Shown in pieces: positions 6,986 to 13,147 of a stretch of 35,666 nt of DNA; positions within the stretch are counted from its first letter, which is position 1, and each line of letters begins with the position of its first letter. This stretch comes from a virus: positions 1 to 35,666 of the IMG/VR virus record IMGVR_UViG_3300049595_002889; one strand, given 5' to 3'. A program made the position numbers and the translations under genes. The notes beneath the pieces were generated by a model. The model worked only from the letters and a program-made list of their open reading frames with translations. It searched no databases and had not been told where the DNA came from.

Positions 6986-7104
6986 GCGATCGACATAAAA
7001 ATCAAACGGACGTTTGGTCGCAAGTCTTTGATGGTCAACGATCAATCAAACAAATTCTTGCCTTAAACTTCGTGGGGTTGCACGCGACTCCGGTAACTTT
7101 TTAG
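6982..7104 (+). CDS. Possible 40-aa ORF upstream of terminase
   Basis: GTG 6982 overlaps the preceding stop (GTGA), the coupling used by several genes here. The peptide contains TDVWSQVFDGQRSIKQILAL, which looks like ordinary coding sequence. However, the same DNA is dense in inverted repeats (7003-7016, 7027-7050 and the GGTAACTTT copies), which suggests a regulatory or packaging site instead. Coding status is open. Confidence 0.35.
   Translation: MSDRHKNQTDVWSQVFDGQRSIKQILALNFVGLHATPVTF
7003..7016. repeat. Perfect short palindrome CAAACG-GA-CGTTTG
   Basis: Six bases on each side are reverse complements around a 2-base centre. It is one of three dyads in the segment before the small terminase gene. 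A looser dyad, TTTGAT (7027-7032) with ATCAAA (7045-7050), follows. Candidate protein-binding site. Confidence 0.5.
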
Positions 7105-7132
7105 TGAGTCGGTAACTTTTGACAAAGTTACC
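7091..7132. promoter_or_regulatory. Three GGTAACTTT copies: candidate terminase-binding (cos/pac) or operator site
   Basis: CGGTAACTTTT occurs at 7091-7101 and 7110-7120 (19-base period), and AAAGTTACC at 7124-7132 is the reverse complement of the 9-base core, forming a dyad with the second copy around TGAC. The cluster ends 6 bases before the start of the HTH-bearing small terminase gene. In lambda, the Nu1 protein binds repeated R sites in cosB just upstream of its own gene, so a packaging site is a reasonable inference; a simple operator is the alternative. Confidence 0.5.
7119..7124 (+). promoter_or_regulatory. TTGACA start-associated motif (terS)
   Basis: TTGACA is 14 bases before ATG 7139. 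It is one of ten such hexamers, all 13-16 bases before an ATG. It lies inside the GGTAACTTT dyad. Confidence 0.5.
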
Positions 7133-7138
7133 ACTGGC

Positions 7139-7750
7139 ATGACCACAAGAGAGCTTGCGGCGGCACTTGGCCGCTCCCACGTTACTGTTGCCAAAGACAT
7201 CCGCGCCGGGATGCCCTCCGATTCTCCCGAAGCCGCGCAAGCGTGGCGACGAGCCAACCGCCGCGCCCGCATCGACAGCGCCACAACCCGCCGTCCTGCC
7301 GGGGGCAAGCCCGAAAAACCGAGCGGAGTAGTCCATACCAAGCTGCCGACCTACGATCCAGAGGGCGGGCCGCAGGAACTGGAGCGCCTGCAAGCCATCG
7401 TGATCCGCTGCATGGAAGCCGCCGAGCAATCCGCTTCGACCGCCGAGCTTGCCGCCGCCAACCGCGCGCTCAAAGAGGCCCGCGATACCGTCCGCATCGC
7501 CAAGCGCGACATGGCCGAGACGGAGATTGAGGCGGGCAACTTGATTCGGCGCGACGATGTGCTGGCCGTCTTCAACGAATTTTTGGGCAAGGCGCGGGCC
7601 TTGGTCGAGTCCATGCCGCAGGAGTTGGCGGCACAGTGCAACCCGTCCGATCCGCAGTTGTCGGCCAACGTCATGACCGATTGGTCGAACAACAAATACA
7701 TGGTCACCATGAGCCAGCCGCCCGATGTCCTTGCCGTGGATCAAGTCTGA
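7139..7750 (+). CDS. terS: Terminase small subunit (Nu1-like)
   Basis: 203 residues. The N-terminus is a helix-turn-helix of the Nu1 type (MTTRELAAALGRSHVTVAKD, then IRAGMPSD), followed by AAQAWRRANRRAR and a basic linker. A long helical oligomerisation region (residues about 80-140) precedes a C-terminal part with RRDDVLAVFNEFLGKARALV. This is the expected layout of a DNA-recognising small terminase. The large terminase gene begins 26 bases before its stop, which supports the call. It presumably recognises the packaging site, perhaps the repeats just upstream. Confidence 0.8.
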   Translation: MTTRELAAALGRSHVTVAKDIRAGMPSDSPEAAQAWRRANRRARIDSATTRRPAGGKPEKPSGVVHTKLPTYDPEGGPQELERLQAIVIRCMEAAEQSASTAELAAANRALKEARDTVRIAKRDMAETEIEAGNLIRRDDVLAVFNEFLGKARALVESMPQELAAQCNPSDPQLSANVMTDWSNNKYMVTMSQPPDVLAVDQV

Positions 7751-9536
7751 CCGCCGCTGGATTTGGGAAGCGGCGTGTGCAACCCATAAGCCGCACCAAG
7801 ACCAGACCGTGACGCAGTGGGCCGAGGCTCACATCGAACTGCCGCGCGGCATGACGAGCGCGCCGGGGCCGTTTCGCACGGCCATGTTCCCCTACATGAA
7901 CGAGCCGATGGATGCGTTCCATCCCAAGAGCGGCGTCCGCAAGATGACGCTGATATGGGCCGCGCAGTCCAACAAATCGACGGCCATTATGCTTGGCATT
8001 GCCTACCGCCTCGACCGATCGCCCGCGCCGACTTTGTGGGTCATGGACAACAGCCGCAACGCGCAGAGCTTTAGCGAATCGAGATGGCAACGACTCGTCG
8101 AGGCCAACGCCGTCCTCGCCAAGCACAAGCCGAGCGACCCCGACAAATTCAAAAACATGGAGATGCACTTCAACTCCATGCCGCTTTGGTTCGCGGGCAG
8201 CAACAGTCCGGGCAACCTGGCGTCACGCAGTGTGGGACTTTTGGTCATGGACGAAGCTGGAAAATATCCCGCCAAGGCGCGCGGCGAAGCGTCGAGCGTG
8301 CAGTTGGCGATTCAACGCACGACGAGCTATCCGATGCACTTGATCGTCATCACCACGACTCCGGTGACGCCCGATGAAGCCGCGTGGCAGAGCTACCTTG
8401 AGAGCGACCAACGCCGCTACTTCATGCCCTGCCCGCACTGCCGCGAGCTAATCACTTTCGAGCAGTCCATGCTCAAGTGGGATCAGTCCGCGCGGCAGGA
8501 GGATGGATCGTGGGACTTGAAAGCCGTCCGCAATAGCGCACGCATGGAATGTCCGAAGTGTGCGGGCGTGATCCGAGACGGGGCCAAGACCGTGATGCTG
8601 CGCGAGGGGCGATGGGTTGCGACCAATGACGCGGCCATGCCGGGGAATGTCGGCTACCACTTGAACGGCTTTTATTCGCCCCGCCGCACCTTCGGCAACC
8701 TTGCCGTCAAGTTCTTGCAGGACAAGCAATCGCTCATGGGCTTGCAGGACTACGTGAACAGCGTCCTTGCCGAGCCGTGGGAAGATGACGCCGAGAAAGA
8801 GCAAGAGACACCGCGCACGGCGAGCGACTACTTGATGGGCGACCGATGGGACGAGGCCGATTTCAGCGCCATGACCATTGACGTTCAAGACGCGGGTGGT
8901 CGGCACTTTTGGGTTGTTATCCGTGATTGGTCAAAAGACGGGCGCAGCCGGGGGCGATGGGCGGGGCGCGTCGAGACATGGGATGATCTGGAGCGCATCC
9001 GCGCCGAGAATGAAATCCGCCAGCCGTGCGTGTTTGTCGATAGCGCCTTCGCCACCCGCGAGGTTTATTTCATGTGCTGCCGCTTCGGATGGGTTTCCCT
9101 GCGCGGATCGGACAACGAGAGCTTCACATGGATCGACGGCGGCAAGCGTGTGCAGCGCGCCTATGCCAAGCCAGAGCGCGGCGATCCTGCGGGCGGTGGA
9201 CGTTGGGACGCTGGCACGTTGCCGCGCAGGAATTGTCCGGTGATTAAATTCAGCGCGCCGACTTGCGAAGACATCCTTGCCGCGTTGCGTCGAACCGATC
9301 CGCCGCGATGGGAGTTCCCGCGCGACTTCCCCGTCGATTGGCATCAGCACATGGCAAGCACGGTGAAGAAGCGCGTCCGCAATGCCGCCACCGGAGCAGT
9401 GTCATACAAATGGGTAGTGCCGAAGGGCAAAGACAATCACTTGCGCGACTGCGAAAAAATGCAAGTGGTCGCGGCCTTACTTGCCCGCGTCTTGACCCCC
9501 GCCGCCGAGCGCCCCAAAGAGAAGGCAACCCCGTAA
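7725..9536 (+). CDS. terL: Terminase large subunit (lambda gpA family)
   Basis: 603 residues, a typical length for the gpA family. The ATPase half has a Walker A position at AAQSNKSTA (Lys84), Walker B GLLVMDEAG (Asp176, Glu177), and an ITTTPVTPDE coupling segment. A zinc knuckle pair follows (CPHC 236-239 and CPKC 276-279). The nuclease half has acidic residues at TIDVQDAGG (Asp386), CVFVDSAFAT (Asp439) and NHLRDCEKM near residue 580. It packages and cuts genome DNA into proheads with the small subunit. The Walker A loop lacks the usual Gly before Lys, which is atypical but occurs in this family. Confidence 0.92.
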   Translation: MSLPWIKSDRRWIWEAACATHKPHQDQTVTQWAEAHIELPRGMTSAPGPFRTAMFPYMNEPMDAFHPKSGVRKMTLIWAAQSNKSTAIMLGIAYRLDRSPAPTLWVMDNSRNAQSFSESRWQRLVEANAVLAKHKPSDPDKFKNMEMHFNSMPLWFAGSNSPGNLASRSVGLLVMDEAGKYPAKARGEASSVQLAIQRTTSYPMHLIVITTTPVTPDEAAWQSYLESDQRRYFMPCPHCRELITFEQSMLKWDQSARQEDGSWDLKAVRNSARMECPKCAGVIRDGAKTVMLREGRWVATNDAAMPGNVGYHLNGFYSPRRTFGNLAVKFLQDKQSLMGLQDYVNSVLAEPWEDDAEKEQETPRTASDYLMGDRWDEADFSAMTIDVQDAGGRHFWVVIRDWSKDGRSRGRWAGRVETWDDLERIRAENEIRQPCVFVDSAFATREVYFMCCRFGWVSLRGSDNESFTWIDGGKRVQRAYAKPERGDPAGGGRWDAGTLPRRNCPVIKFSAPTCEDILAALRRTDPPRWEFPRDFPVDWHQHMASTVKKRVRNAATGAVSYKWVVPKGKDNHLRDCEKMQVVAALLARVLTPAAERPKEKATP

Positions 9537-9632
9537 AGCGGTCATTTGCAGGGGTTTAGGGGGGTGAAAAAAAGATGAAAAAAGGTGCGTTTGCTCCTTT
9601 ACAAAGGCAAGCGTTTGGCTTTAATTAGAAGC

Positions 9633-10217
9633 ATGATGAATCAGAAACGCACACTTGAACGCGCGACCATCGTCGGCTTTTTCTCCATCCCCTCTCCGAC
9701 ATTGGCCGAACACAATCCCACCGCTTACGCCGCTGCGATGGCAGGGTTGCCCGAAGGCGCTGGCTCATGCTCTCACTGCGGCATGGGCATTCGTCATCAT
9801 GTCGTGATCCGCGACGAGGACGGCGGCGAGCGTTTCATCGGTTGTATGTGCGCCGAGAAGGTTGGCGTTCCCAAGGCCCGCGAGGCGATTCGCTACCGCA
9901 TGACCACCGAGCAGCTTGCCGCCCGTGATGCCAAACGCGCAGCCGAGCGCGAGGCTTGGCAGCTTGCCGAGCAAAAACGCCAAGACGAGGAGGCCGCGCG
10001 CCTTGCCACCCGCCGCGAGTCGGTCGGCCATCTTGTCGATATGCTGCGCGGTCTTGGCAACTCGTTCTACTCGTCGCTGGCCGAGCAGCTTGCGTTTCGC
10101 CCGCTCTCGTTCCGCCAAGCCGAGTATGTCGCCAAGGCCACATCCGCCACGGGCCGCAGGAACAAGCGCAACGCCGAAGCCTTTGATGCGGTCATCGACC
10201 TCTGCACCACCGCCTAA
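9633..10217 (+). CDS. Hypothetical protein with putative zinc-binding site (194 aa)
   Basis: I choose ATG 9633 (or the ATG right after it), with AGAAG just upstream; a GTG at 9585 is also in frame but has no better context. The N-terminal 80 residues contain SCSHCGMGIRHHVVIRDEDG and then RFIGCMCAEKVG, so a CxxC plus CxC pair separated by about 20 residues could hold one zinc ion. A long charged helix (AKRAAEREAWQLAEQKRQDE) and an AT-rich-free helical C-terminus follow. It begins the accessory region after the terminase. No family name can be given. Confidence 0.6.
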   Translation: MMNQKRTLERATIVGFFSIPSPTLAEHNPTAYAAAMAGLPEGAGSCSHCGMGIRHHVVIRDEDGGERFIGCMCAEKVGVPKAREAIRYRMTTEQLAARDAKRAAEREAWQLAEQKRQDEEAARLATRRESVGHLVDMLRGLGNSFYSSLAEQLAFRPLSFRQAEYVAKATSATGRRNKRNAEAFDAVIDLCTTA

Positions 10218-10240
10218 TTTCCTATCAATCACAACAACCA

Positions 10241-10250
10241 AACACAGAAC
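10241..10250 (+). promoter_or_regulatory. AACACAGAAC leader element
   Basis: AACACAGAAC ends 1 base before ATG 10252. It matches the leaders at 2584, 10505 and 10802 but has no GC hairpin in front; the upstream sequence is CA- and T-rich. Confidence 0.5.
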
Positions 10251-10251
10251 C

Positions 10252-10449
10252 ATGAACATTCAACTGCAACGCCACAACGAAGCGCGCCGTTATGTAAAAA
10301 AGATCGAAGCCAAATACGGTCGCAATGCGCGCATCTGCGACTTGCACACGCACTGGTATATCTACACCCCCGTCCGCGTTGGCCCCGGAATGTGGGGCGT
10401 TCAAGACCGTATGCACTGGAGTGGCAAGTTTCTCCGCGATGCTATCTGA
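10252..10449 (+). CDS. Small hypothetical protein (65 aa)
   Basis: Basic and aromatic: NEARRYVKKIEAKYGRNA followed by HTHWYIYTPVRVGPG and a C-terminal WSGKFLRDAI. The start is ATG 10252 directly after the AACACAGAAC leader; an in-frame ATG at 9916 lies inside the previous gene and is rejected. No family was recognised. Confidence 0.55.
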   Translation: MNIQLQRHNEARRYVKKIEAKYGRNARICDLHTHWYIYTPVRVGPGMWGVQDRMHWSGKFLRDAI

Positions 10450-10457
10450 CCTCCCTC

Positions 10458-10480
10458 CCGCCCCCGCACGCCGGGGGCGG
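10458..10480 (+). repeat. GC-rich hairpin before leader element
   Basis: CCGCCCCCG (10458-10466) pairs with CGGGGGCGG (10472-10480) around a 5-base loop: a perfect 9-bp stem. No T-run follows. It is 24 bases upstream of the AACACAGAACACACA leader of the next gene. Confidence 0.65.
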
Positions 10481-10504
10481 CATGGGACGCCAGACGGCGA
10501 ACCG

Positions 10505-10519
10505 AACACAGAACACACA
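10505..10519 (+). promoter_or_regulatory. AACACAGAACACACA leader element
   Basis: Directly abuts ATG 10520. Together with flanking bases, 10501-10523 is identical to 10798-10820 (23 bases). Confidence 0.6.
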
Positions 10520-10765
10520 ATGACAGCACTAAACAAACCCATCGCCCGCAGGGCGATCACTCGTCCCGCCGCCTACGGTGTGCGCGCCGAGCTTGTCATC
10601 GCCCTTCATCCGGGCGGCATCATCGGCATCCGCGAATGTGGACGCCGCAGCAAGAGCGAGGTCTGCTTCGACGCAGCCGAGCTTTACGTCGAGGGCGTGC
10701 GCCGACGCATCGCCAAGGAACGCGCGGAGAAGCGCAAGGCCCGCATGGCACGGCGCAAGAAATAA
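10520..10765 (+). CDS. Small basic protein (81 aa)
   Basis: Start ATG 10520 directly follows the CA-rich leader; the in-frame ATG at 10325 lies within the previous gene. The core is beta-like (YGVRAELVIALHPGGIIGIRE), followed by SKSEVCFDAAELYVEGVRRR and a strongly basic tail (AEKRKARMARRKK). It may bind nucleic acid. No family was recognised. Confidence 0.6.
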   Translation: MTALNKPIARRAITRPAAYGVRAELVIALHPGGIIGIRECGRRSKSEVCFDAAELYVEGVRRRIAKERAEKRKARMARRKK

Positions 10766-10770
10766 CCACA

Positions 10771-10791
10771 GCGCGGGTCCGACCCCCGCGC
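10771..10791 (+). repeat. GC-rich hairpin before leader element
   Basis: GCGCGGG (10771-10777) pairs with CCCGCGC (10785-10791) around a 7-base loop. No T-run follows. The AACACAGAACACACA leader begins 10 bases later. Confidence 0.6.
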
Positions 10792-10801
10792 ATCAACACC
10801 G

Positions 10802-10816
10802 AACACAGAACACACA
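10802..10816 (+). promoter_or_regulatory. AACACAGAACACACA leader element
   Basis: Directly abuts ATG 10817; second exact copy of the 23-base leader repeat. Confidence 0.6.
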
Positions 10817-11095
10817 ATGAACACAACATCACGCCGCCGCTCCGGTGGCATCAAGATACCGAATCAAGACTCGCTCGCTTTAGGGCGCGTCTTTGATGAC
10901 ACACCCAAGGCCGTGCTCGCCGCGATTGTTTGCAGCGCGTATCGGCAGCTTGGCTTTAAGGACAAGGAACTCAAGGCCCGCATCGCCTACGAGTGGCTCG
11001 CGCTGCACCACAACGAGATCGTGGACAACCCGCCGACCAAGGCGATCCGCGATGAGGCTTGGCACTACAACCCGATGGGCGAGGAGGCACAATGA
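10817..11095 (+). CDS. Hypothetical protein (92 aa)
   Basis: After a short basic N-terminus (MNTTSRRRSGGIKIP) comes a helical domain: PKAVLAAIVCSAYRQLGF, then KELKARIAYEWLALHHNEIV and KAIRDEAWHYNPMG. The start is fixed by the leader repeat just upstream. It overlaps the next gene by ATGA. No function is recognised. Confidence 0.55.
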   Translation: MNTTSRRRSGGIKIPNQDSLALGRVFDDTPKAVLAAIVCSAYRQLGFKDKELKARIAYEWLALHHNEIVDNPPTKAIRDEAWHYNPMGEEAQ

Positions 11096-11277
11096 ACATC
11101 AACGAAATCGCCAACGCCGCCGCGCGTTTTAACGAGCAGCACGACTACGACCTCCCGTCCGCGCTCAAGCTGACCGAGATCATCATCCGCCACGCGCACA
11201 CCGTGCAACTGGCGCGCGTCCAAGCCGCCGATCCGCAACTTGAGTTGCCTATCGACTTAGACACGGAGGCGGCATGA
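11092..11277 (+). CDS. Small hypothetical protein (61 aa)
   Basis: ATG 11092 overlaps the previous stop, and the end overlaps ATG 11274. The sequence is mainly helical (NEIANAAARFNEQHDYDLPS, then KLTEIIIRHAHTVQLARVQ) with an acidic C-terminus. No family was recognised. Confidence 0.55.
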   Translation: MNINEIANAAARFNEQHDYDLPSALKLTEIIIRHAHTVQLARVQAADPQLELPIDLDTEAA

Positions 11278-11405
11278 AACCCGACAAGATCATTCCCTTC
11301 CCCATCAAGCCCGCCGCCCCCAAGGCCGAGCTTGACGAGGCCAAGCCGCAGAACATCATCGTGGTCGAGTTCGACCGGGACGAGTATATCGTGACCGCCG
11401 TATGA
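11274..11405 (+). CDS. Very small protein (43 aa)
   Basis: A 43-residue ORF with ATGA overlaps at both ends (11274 with the upstream stop, 11402 with the downstream start), which supports it as a real gene. The sequence has a Pro/Lys-rich N-terminus (KPDKIIPFPIKPAAPK) and one beta-like segment (NIIVVEFDRDEYIV). The function is unknown. Confidence 0.5.
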   Translation: MKPDKIIPFPIKPAAPKAELDEAKPQNIIVVEFDRDEYIVTAV

Positions 11406-11626
11406 GCAAACAATCCGACATATCGAAAGCCGCCGCCGCCCTTGGCCGCAAAGGCGGGGCGGCAGGCACAGGCAAGGCCAAGGCCCGCAGCAAGGCGCAT
11501 TACTCCGAAGCAGGGAAGAAGTCCGGGGAGGTTCGCCGCCGAAACGCCGAGCTAAAGCGGCTCCTCGTTGAGAAGGGCGGGGTCGATAAGGCGTGGGCGA
11601 AAAAGCATCTTATCGTGGATAGCTGA
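11402..11626 (+). CDS. Small basic KGG-type protein (74 aa)
   Basis: Contains AAALGRKGGAAGTGKAKARS followed by HYSEAGKKSGEVRRRNAELK. The repeated GRKGG/GKKSG turns with Lys and Arg resemble short basic phage and plasmid proteins of the KGG-motif kind, which may bind nucleic acid. ATG 11402 overlaps the preceding stop. The role is inferred from composition only. Confidence 0.55.
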   Translation: MSKQSDISKAAAALGRKGGAAGTGKAKARSKAHYSEAGKKSGEVRRRNAELKRLLVEKGGVDKAWAKKHLIVDS

Positions 11627-11682
11627 CCGGGGGCCATTTGACCGATTTCCGGTTTGTGGTAATCTCCGCGCCATGAGCCTAC

Positions 11683-12306
11683 GTGCCGCCCGGAGTCGTG
11701 ATAACCCACGACTCAAAACACGCTGACCCCGCTGATTACAACGAAGCATCCTGCGGCCCGGAACTGCCGCACGATACTGCGGAAGATTTATTTTTAGACG
11801 CACGCTGTCGCGTAGCCGCTCCCGCGCAGCTTGCGTCTTTCCGCGCCCTGCTGGATTGGTGGTCGCTGGAAGTCTTCAAGGAGTTCTGGAAGGACTACGA
11901 AGCGCAGGAAGGCGGGGGCCAAGCCTCGCGCACCTTCGGGGATGAGGCGGCGATTCGTCTCCTGCAAGCGTTGACCAACTCGCAGACACGGCAGACCGCG
12001 ATGAAGGCGGAATGTTATCTCGCCGTGATCAATCGCAAACCGGAGTCACAGACCGAGATTGCCAAGAAATACGGCGTGACCCGCGCTGCCGTCTCCAAGG
12101 TCATCGTCAGCATCAAAGACGATCTCGACCTCCCGACCGCGCGGCACATGAAAAGTGACACCGCCCGCGAATCATATCGGACCCGCGCCCTGCGGGTTCA
12201 CCAAATACGAAAAGAAAAATTATGCAAACAACCGAACTCCAACTCATACAACCGTCTCTCGACCTTGCGCTCTGCATTGATGCAGGCACTTGTGCCGCAG
12301 AGCTAA
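11683..12306 (+). CDS. HTH-domain DNA-binding protein
   Basis: 207 residues if started at GTG 11683; another GTG at 11698 has GGAG just upstream. No ATG is available near the N-terminus. Residues about 122-145 form a helix-turn-helix (SQTEIAKKYGVTRAAVSKVI) like the recognition module of sigma region 4 or a MarR/LuxR-type HTH. The region before it is helical with aromatic residues (LLDWWSLEVFKEFWKDYEAQ). The C-terminal end overlaps the next gene by 85 bases. It could be a late-gene regulator, given its place between accessory and head genes, or a DNA-binding accessory protein. Confidence 0.55.
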   Translation: MPPGVVITHDSKHADPADYNEASCGPELPHDTAEDLFLDARCRVAAPAQLASFRALLDWWSLEVFKEFWKDYEAQEGGGQASRTFGDEAAIRLLQALTNSQTRQTAMKAECYLAVINRKPESQTEIAKKYGVTRAAVSKVIVSIKDDLDLPTARHMKSDTARESYRTRALRVHQIRKEKLCKQPNSNSYNRLSTLRSALMQALVPQS

Positions 12307-12767
12307 AACGCTGCGCCGACGAAGCTGACCGCTGCGCGGCCCTTGCTCAAGCCGGGGCCGAGCTTGCCATCCGTCACGCATGGAACGCGGGGGCCGTCTG
12401 CCTCAAGGCAAAGGAAGTCGTGCCGCACGGCGAGTTTCAAGAATGGCTTGAGGCTAACGCTGGTGAGCGCGGTATCCGCACTCTGCAAAAATGGATGAAG
12501 CTCGCAAAAACGAATCTGGATTCGCTTTTGAACGAGAACCCGAAGGGACTGAATGACGCTTACCGAATCACAGGCATCCTGCCCGAACCGGAGCCGAAGG
12601 CCGAAGGCGGGGAAGGGGAGAAGGAGCGCCCGCCCTTCACGCTCTCGTTCAAGTCGCAGTATCATCATCCGTCCGAATGGAGCCGCGATGCCGCCCGTGA
12701 TTTTCTCTACGAGTTCGACCGCTTGGCGAAACTGGCAATGCAACTCAAGACGGAGTTTGGCTTGTGA
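12222..12767 (+). CDS. DUF3102-like protein
   Basis: 181 residues. The middle reads AIRHAWNAGAVCLKAKEVVP, HGEFQEWLEANAGERGIRTL and QKWMKLAKTN, which fits the DUF3102 pattern (a helix with Ala-Gly, then HGEF-x-WLE and an R-T-x-Q-x-x-M-K-x-A segment). Such domains occur in phage and plasmid proteins of unknown or regulatory role. The C-terminal part is less conserved and contains an acidic linker. It overlaps the upstream HTH gene by 85 bases and the next small gene by GTGA. The assignment is by pattern only. Confidence 0.55.
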   Translation: MQTTELQLIQPSLDLALCIDAGTCAAELKRCADEADRCAALAQAGAELAIRHAWNAGAVCLKAKEVVPHGEFQEWLEANAGERGIRTLQKWMKLAKTNLDSLLNENPKGLNDAYRITGILPEPEPKAEGGEGEKERPPFTLSFKSQYHHPSEWSRDAARDFLYEFDRLAKLAMQLKTEFGL

Positions 12768-12886
12768 ACGACCAACCGCGCGGGAGCATGGCAATCCCGA
12801 TCTTCCTGTTCTGCTTCGCCGCCTTGGGCTTTGTCTGGTCGGTCGAGGCGACTTGCAAGGTAGTCTTGCGACTGCTTGGCCTTTGA
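12764..12886 (+). CDS. Very small membrane protein (40 aa)
   Basis: GTG 12764 overlaps the upstream TGA (GTGA). Residues about 9-27 (MAIPIFLFCFAALGFVWSV) make one strong transmembrane segment. The TGA stop lies inside the TTGACA motif of the next gene. The role is unknown; a small phage membrane protein. Confidence 0.5.
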   Translation: MNDQPRGSMAIPIFLFCFAALGFVWSVEATCKVVLRLLGL

Positions 12887-12888
12887 CA
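12883..12888 (+). promoter_or_regulatory. TTGACA start-associated motif (gpW-like gene)
   Basis: TTGACA followed by 13 bases and then ATG 12902. Confidence 0.5.
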
Positions 12889-12901
12889 GTTTGGCAAAAG
12901 C

Positions 12902-13147
12902 ATGGCGCGTTCTGATTTTTACGGCTTACCAACGGCGACTCTTACCGAGTTGCGGGATGAGTATGTTGCCGCGATCAAAGCGATTGCCACCAATGGCGTC
13001 AGCTATTCCATCGGGGGCCGCAGCCTGTCCCGCGCCAATCTGACCGAGATGCGGAACACGCTTGGCGACATCACTGCCGCCCTCGACCGCGCTTCCGGTA
13101 GTCGCCGCCGCACGACCTACGCTTCCTTCGCGGGCGTCCGCTCATAA
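12902..13147 (+). CDS. gpW-like head-tail connector
   Basis: 81 residues. The pattern ELRDEYVAAIKAIATNGVSY, then SIGGRSLSRANLTEMRNTLG and RASGSRRRTTYASF fits the gpW family: a first helix, a beta-hairpin around SYSIGG, a second helix, and a short basic tail. gpW acts at the head-tail junction after packaging. It lies just before the portal gene, as expected. The start ATG 12902 is fixed by the TTGACA motif; the stop overlaps the portal ATG by one base. Confidence 0.7.
   Translation: MARSDFYGLPTATLTELRDEYVAAIKAIATNGVSYSIGGRSLSRANLTEMRNTLGDITAALDRASGSRRRTTYASFAGVRS

Noticed and set aside
9575-9628. 17-codon ORF MKKGAFAPLQ... before the 9633 gene
   Set aside because: It follows a GGGGGG stretch but is too short to support, with no motif or coupling.
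11673-11726. 17-codon ORF overlapping the HTH gene start
   Set aside because: Short, out of frame with the HTH gene and without supporting signals.
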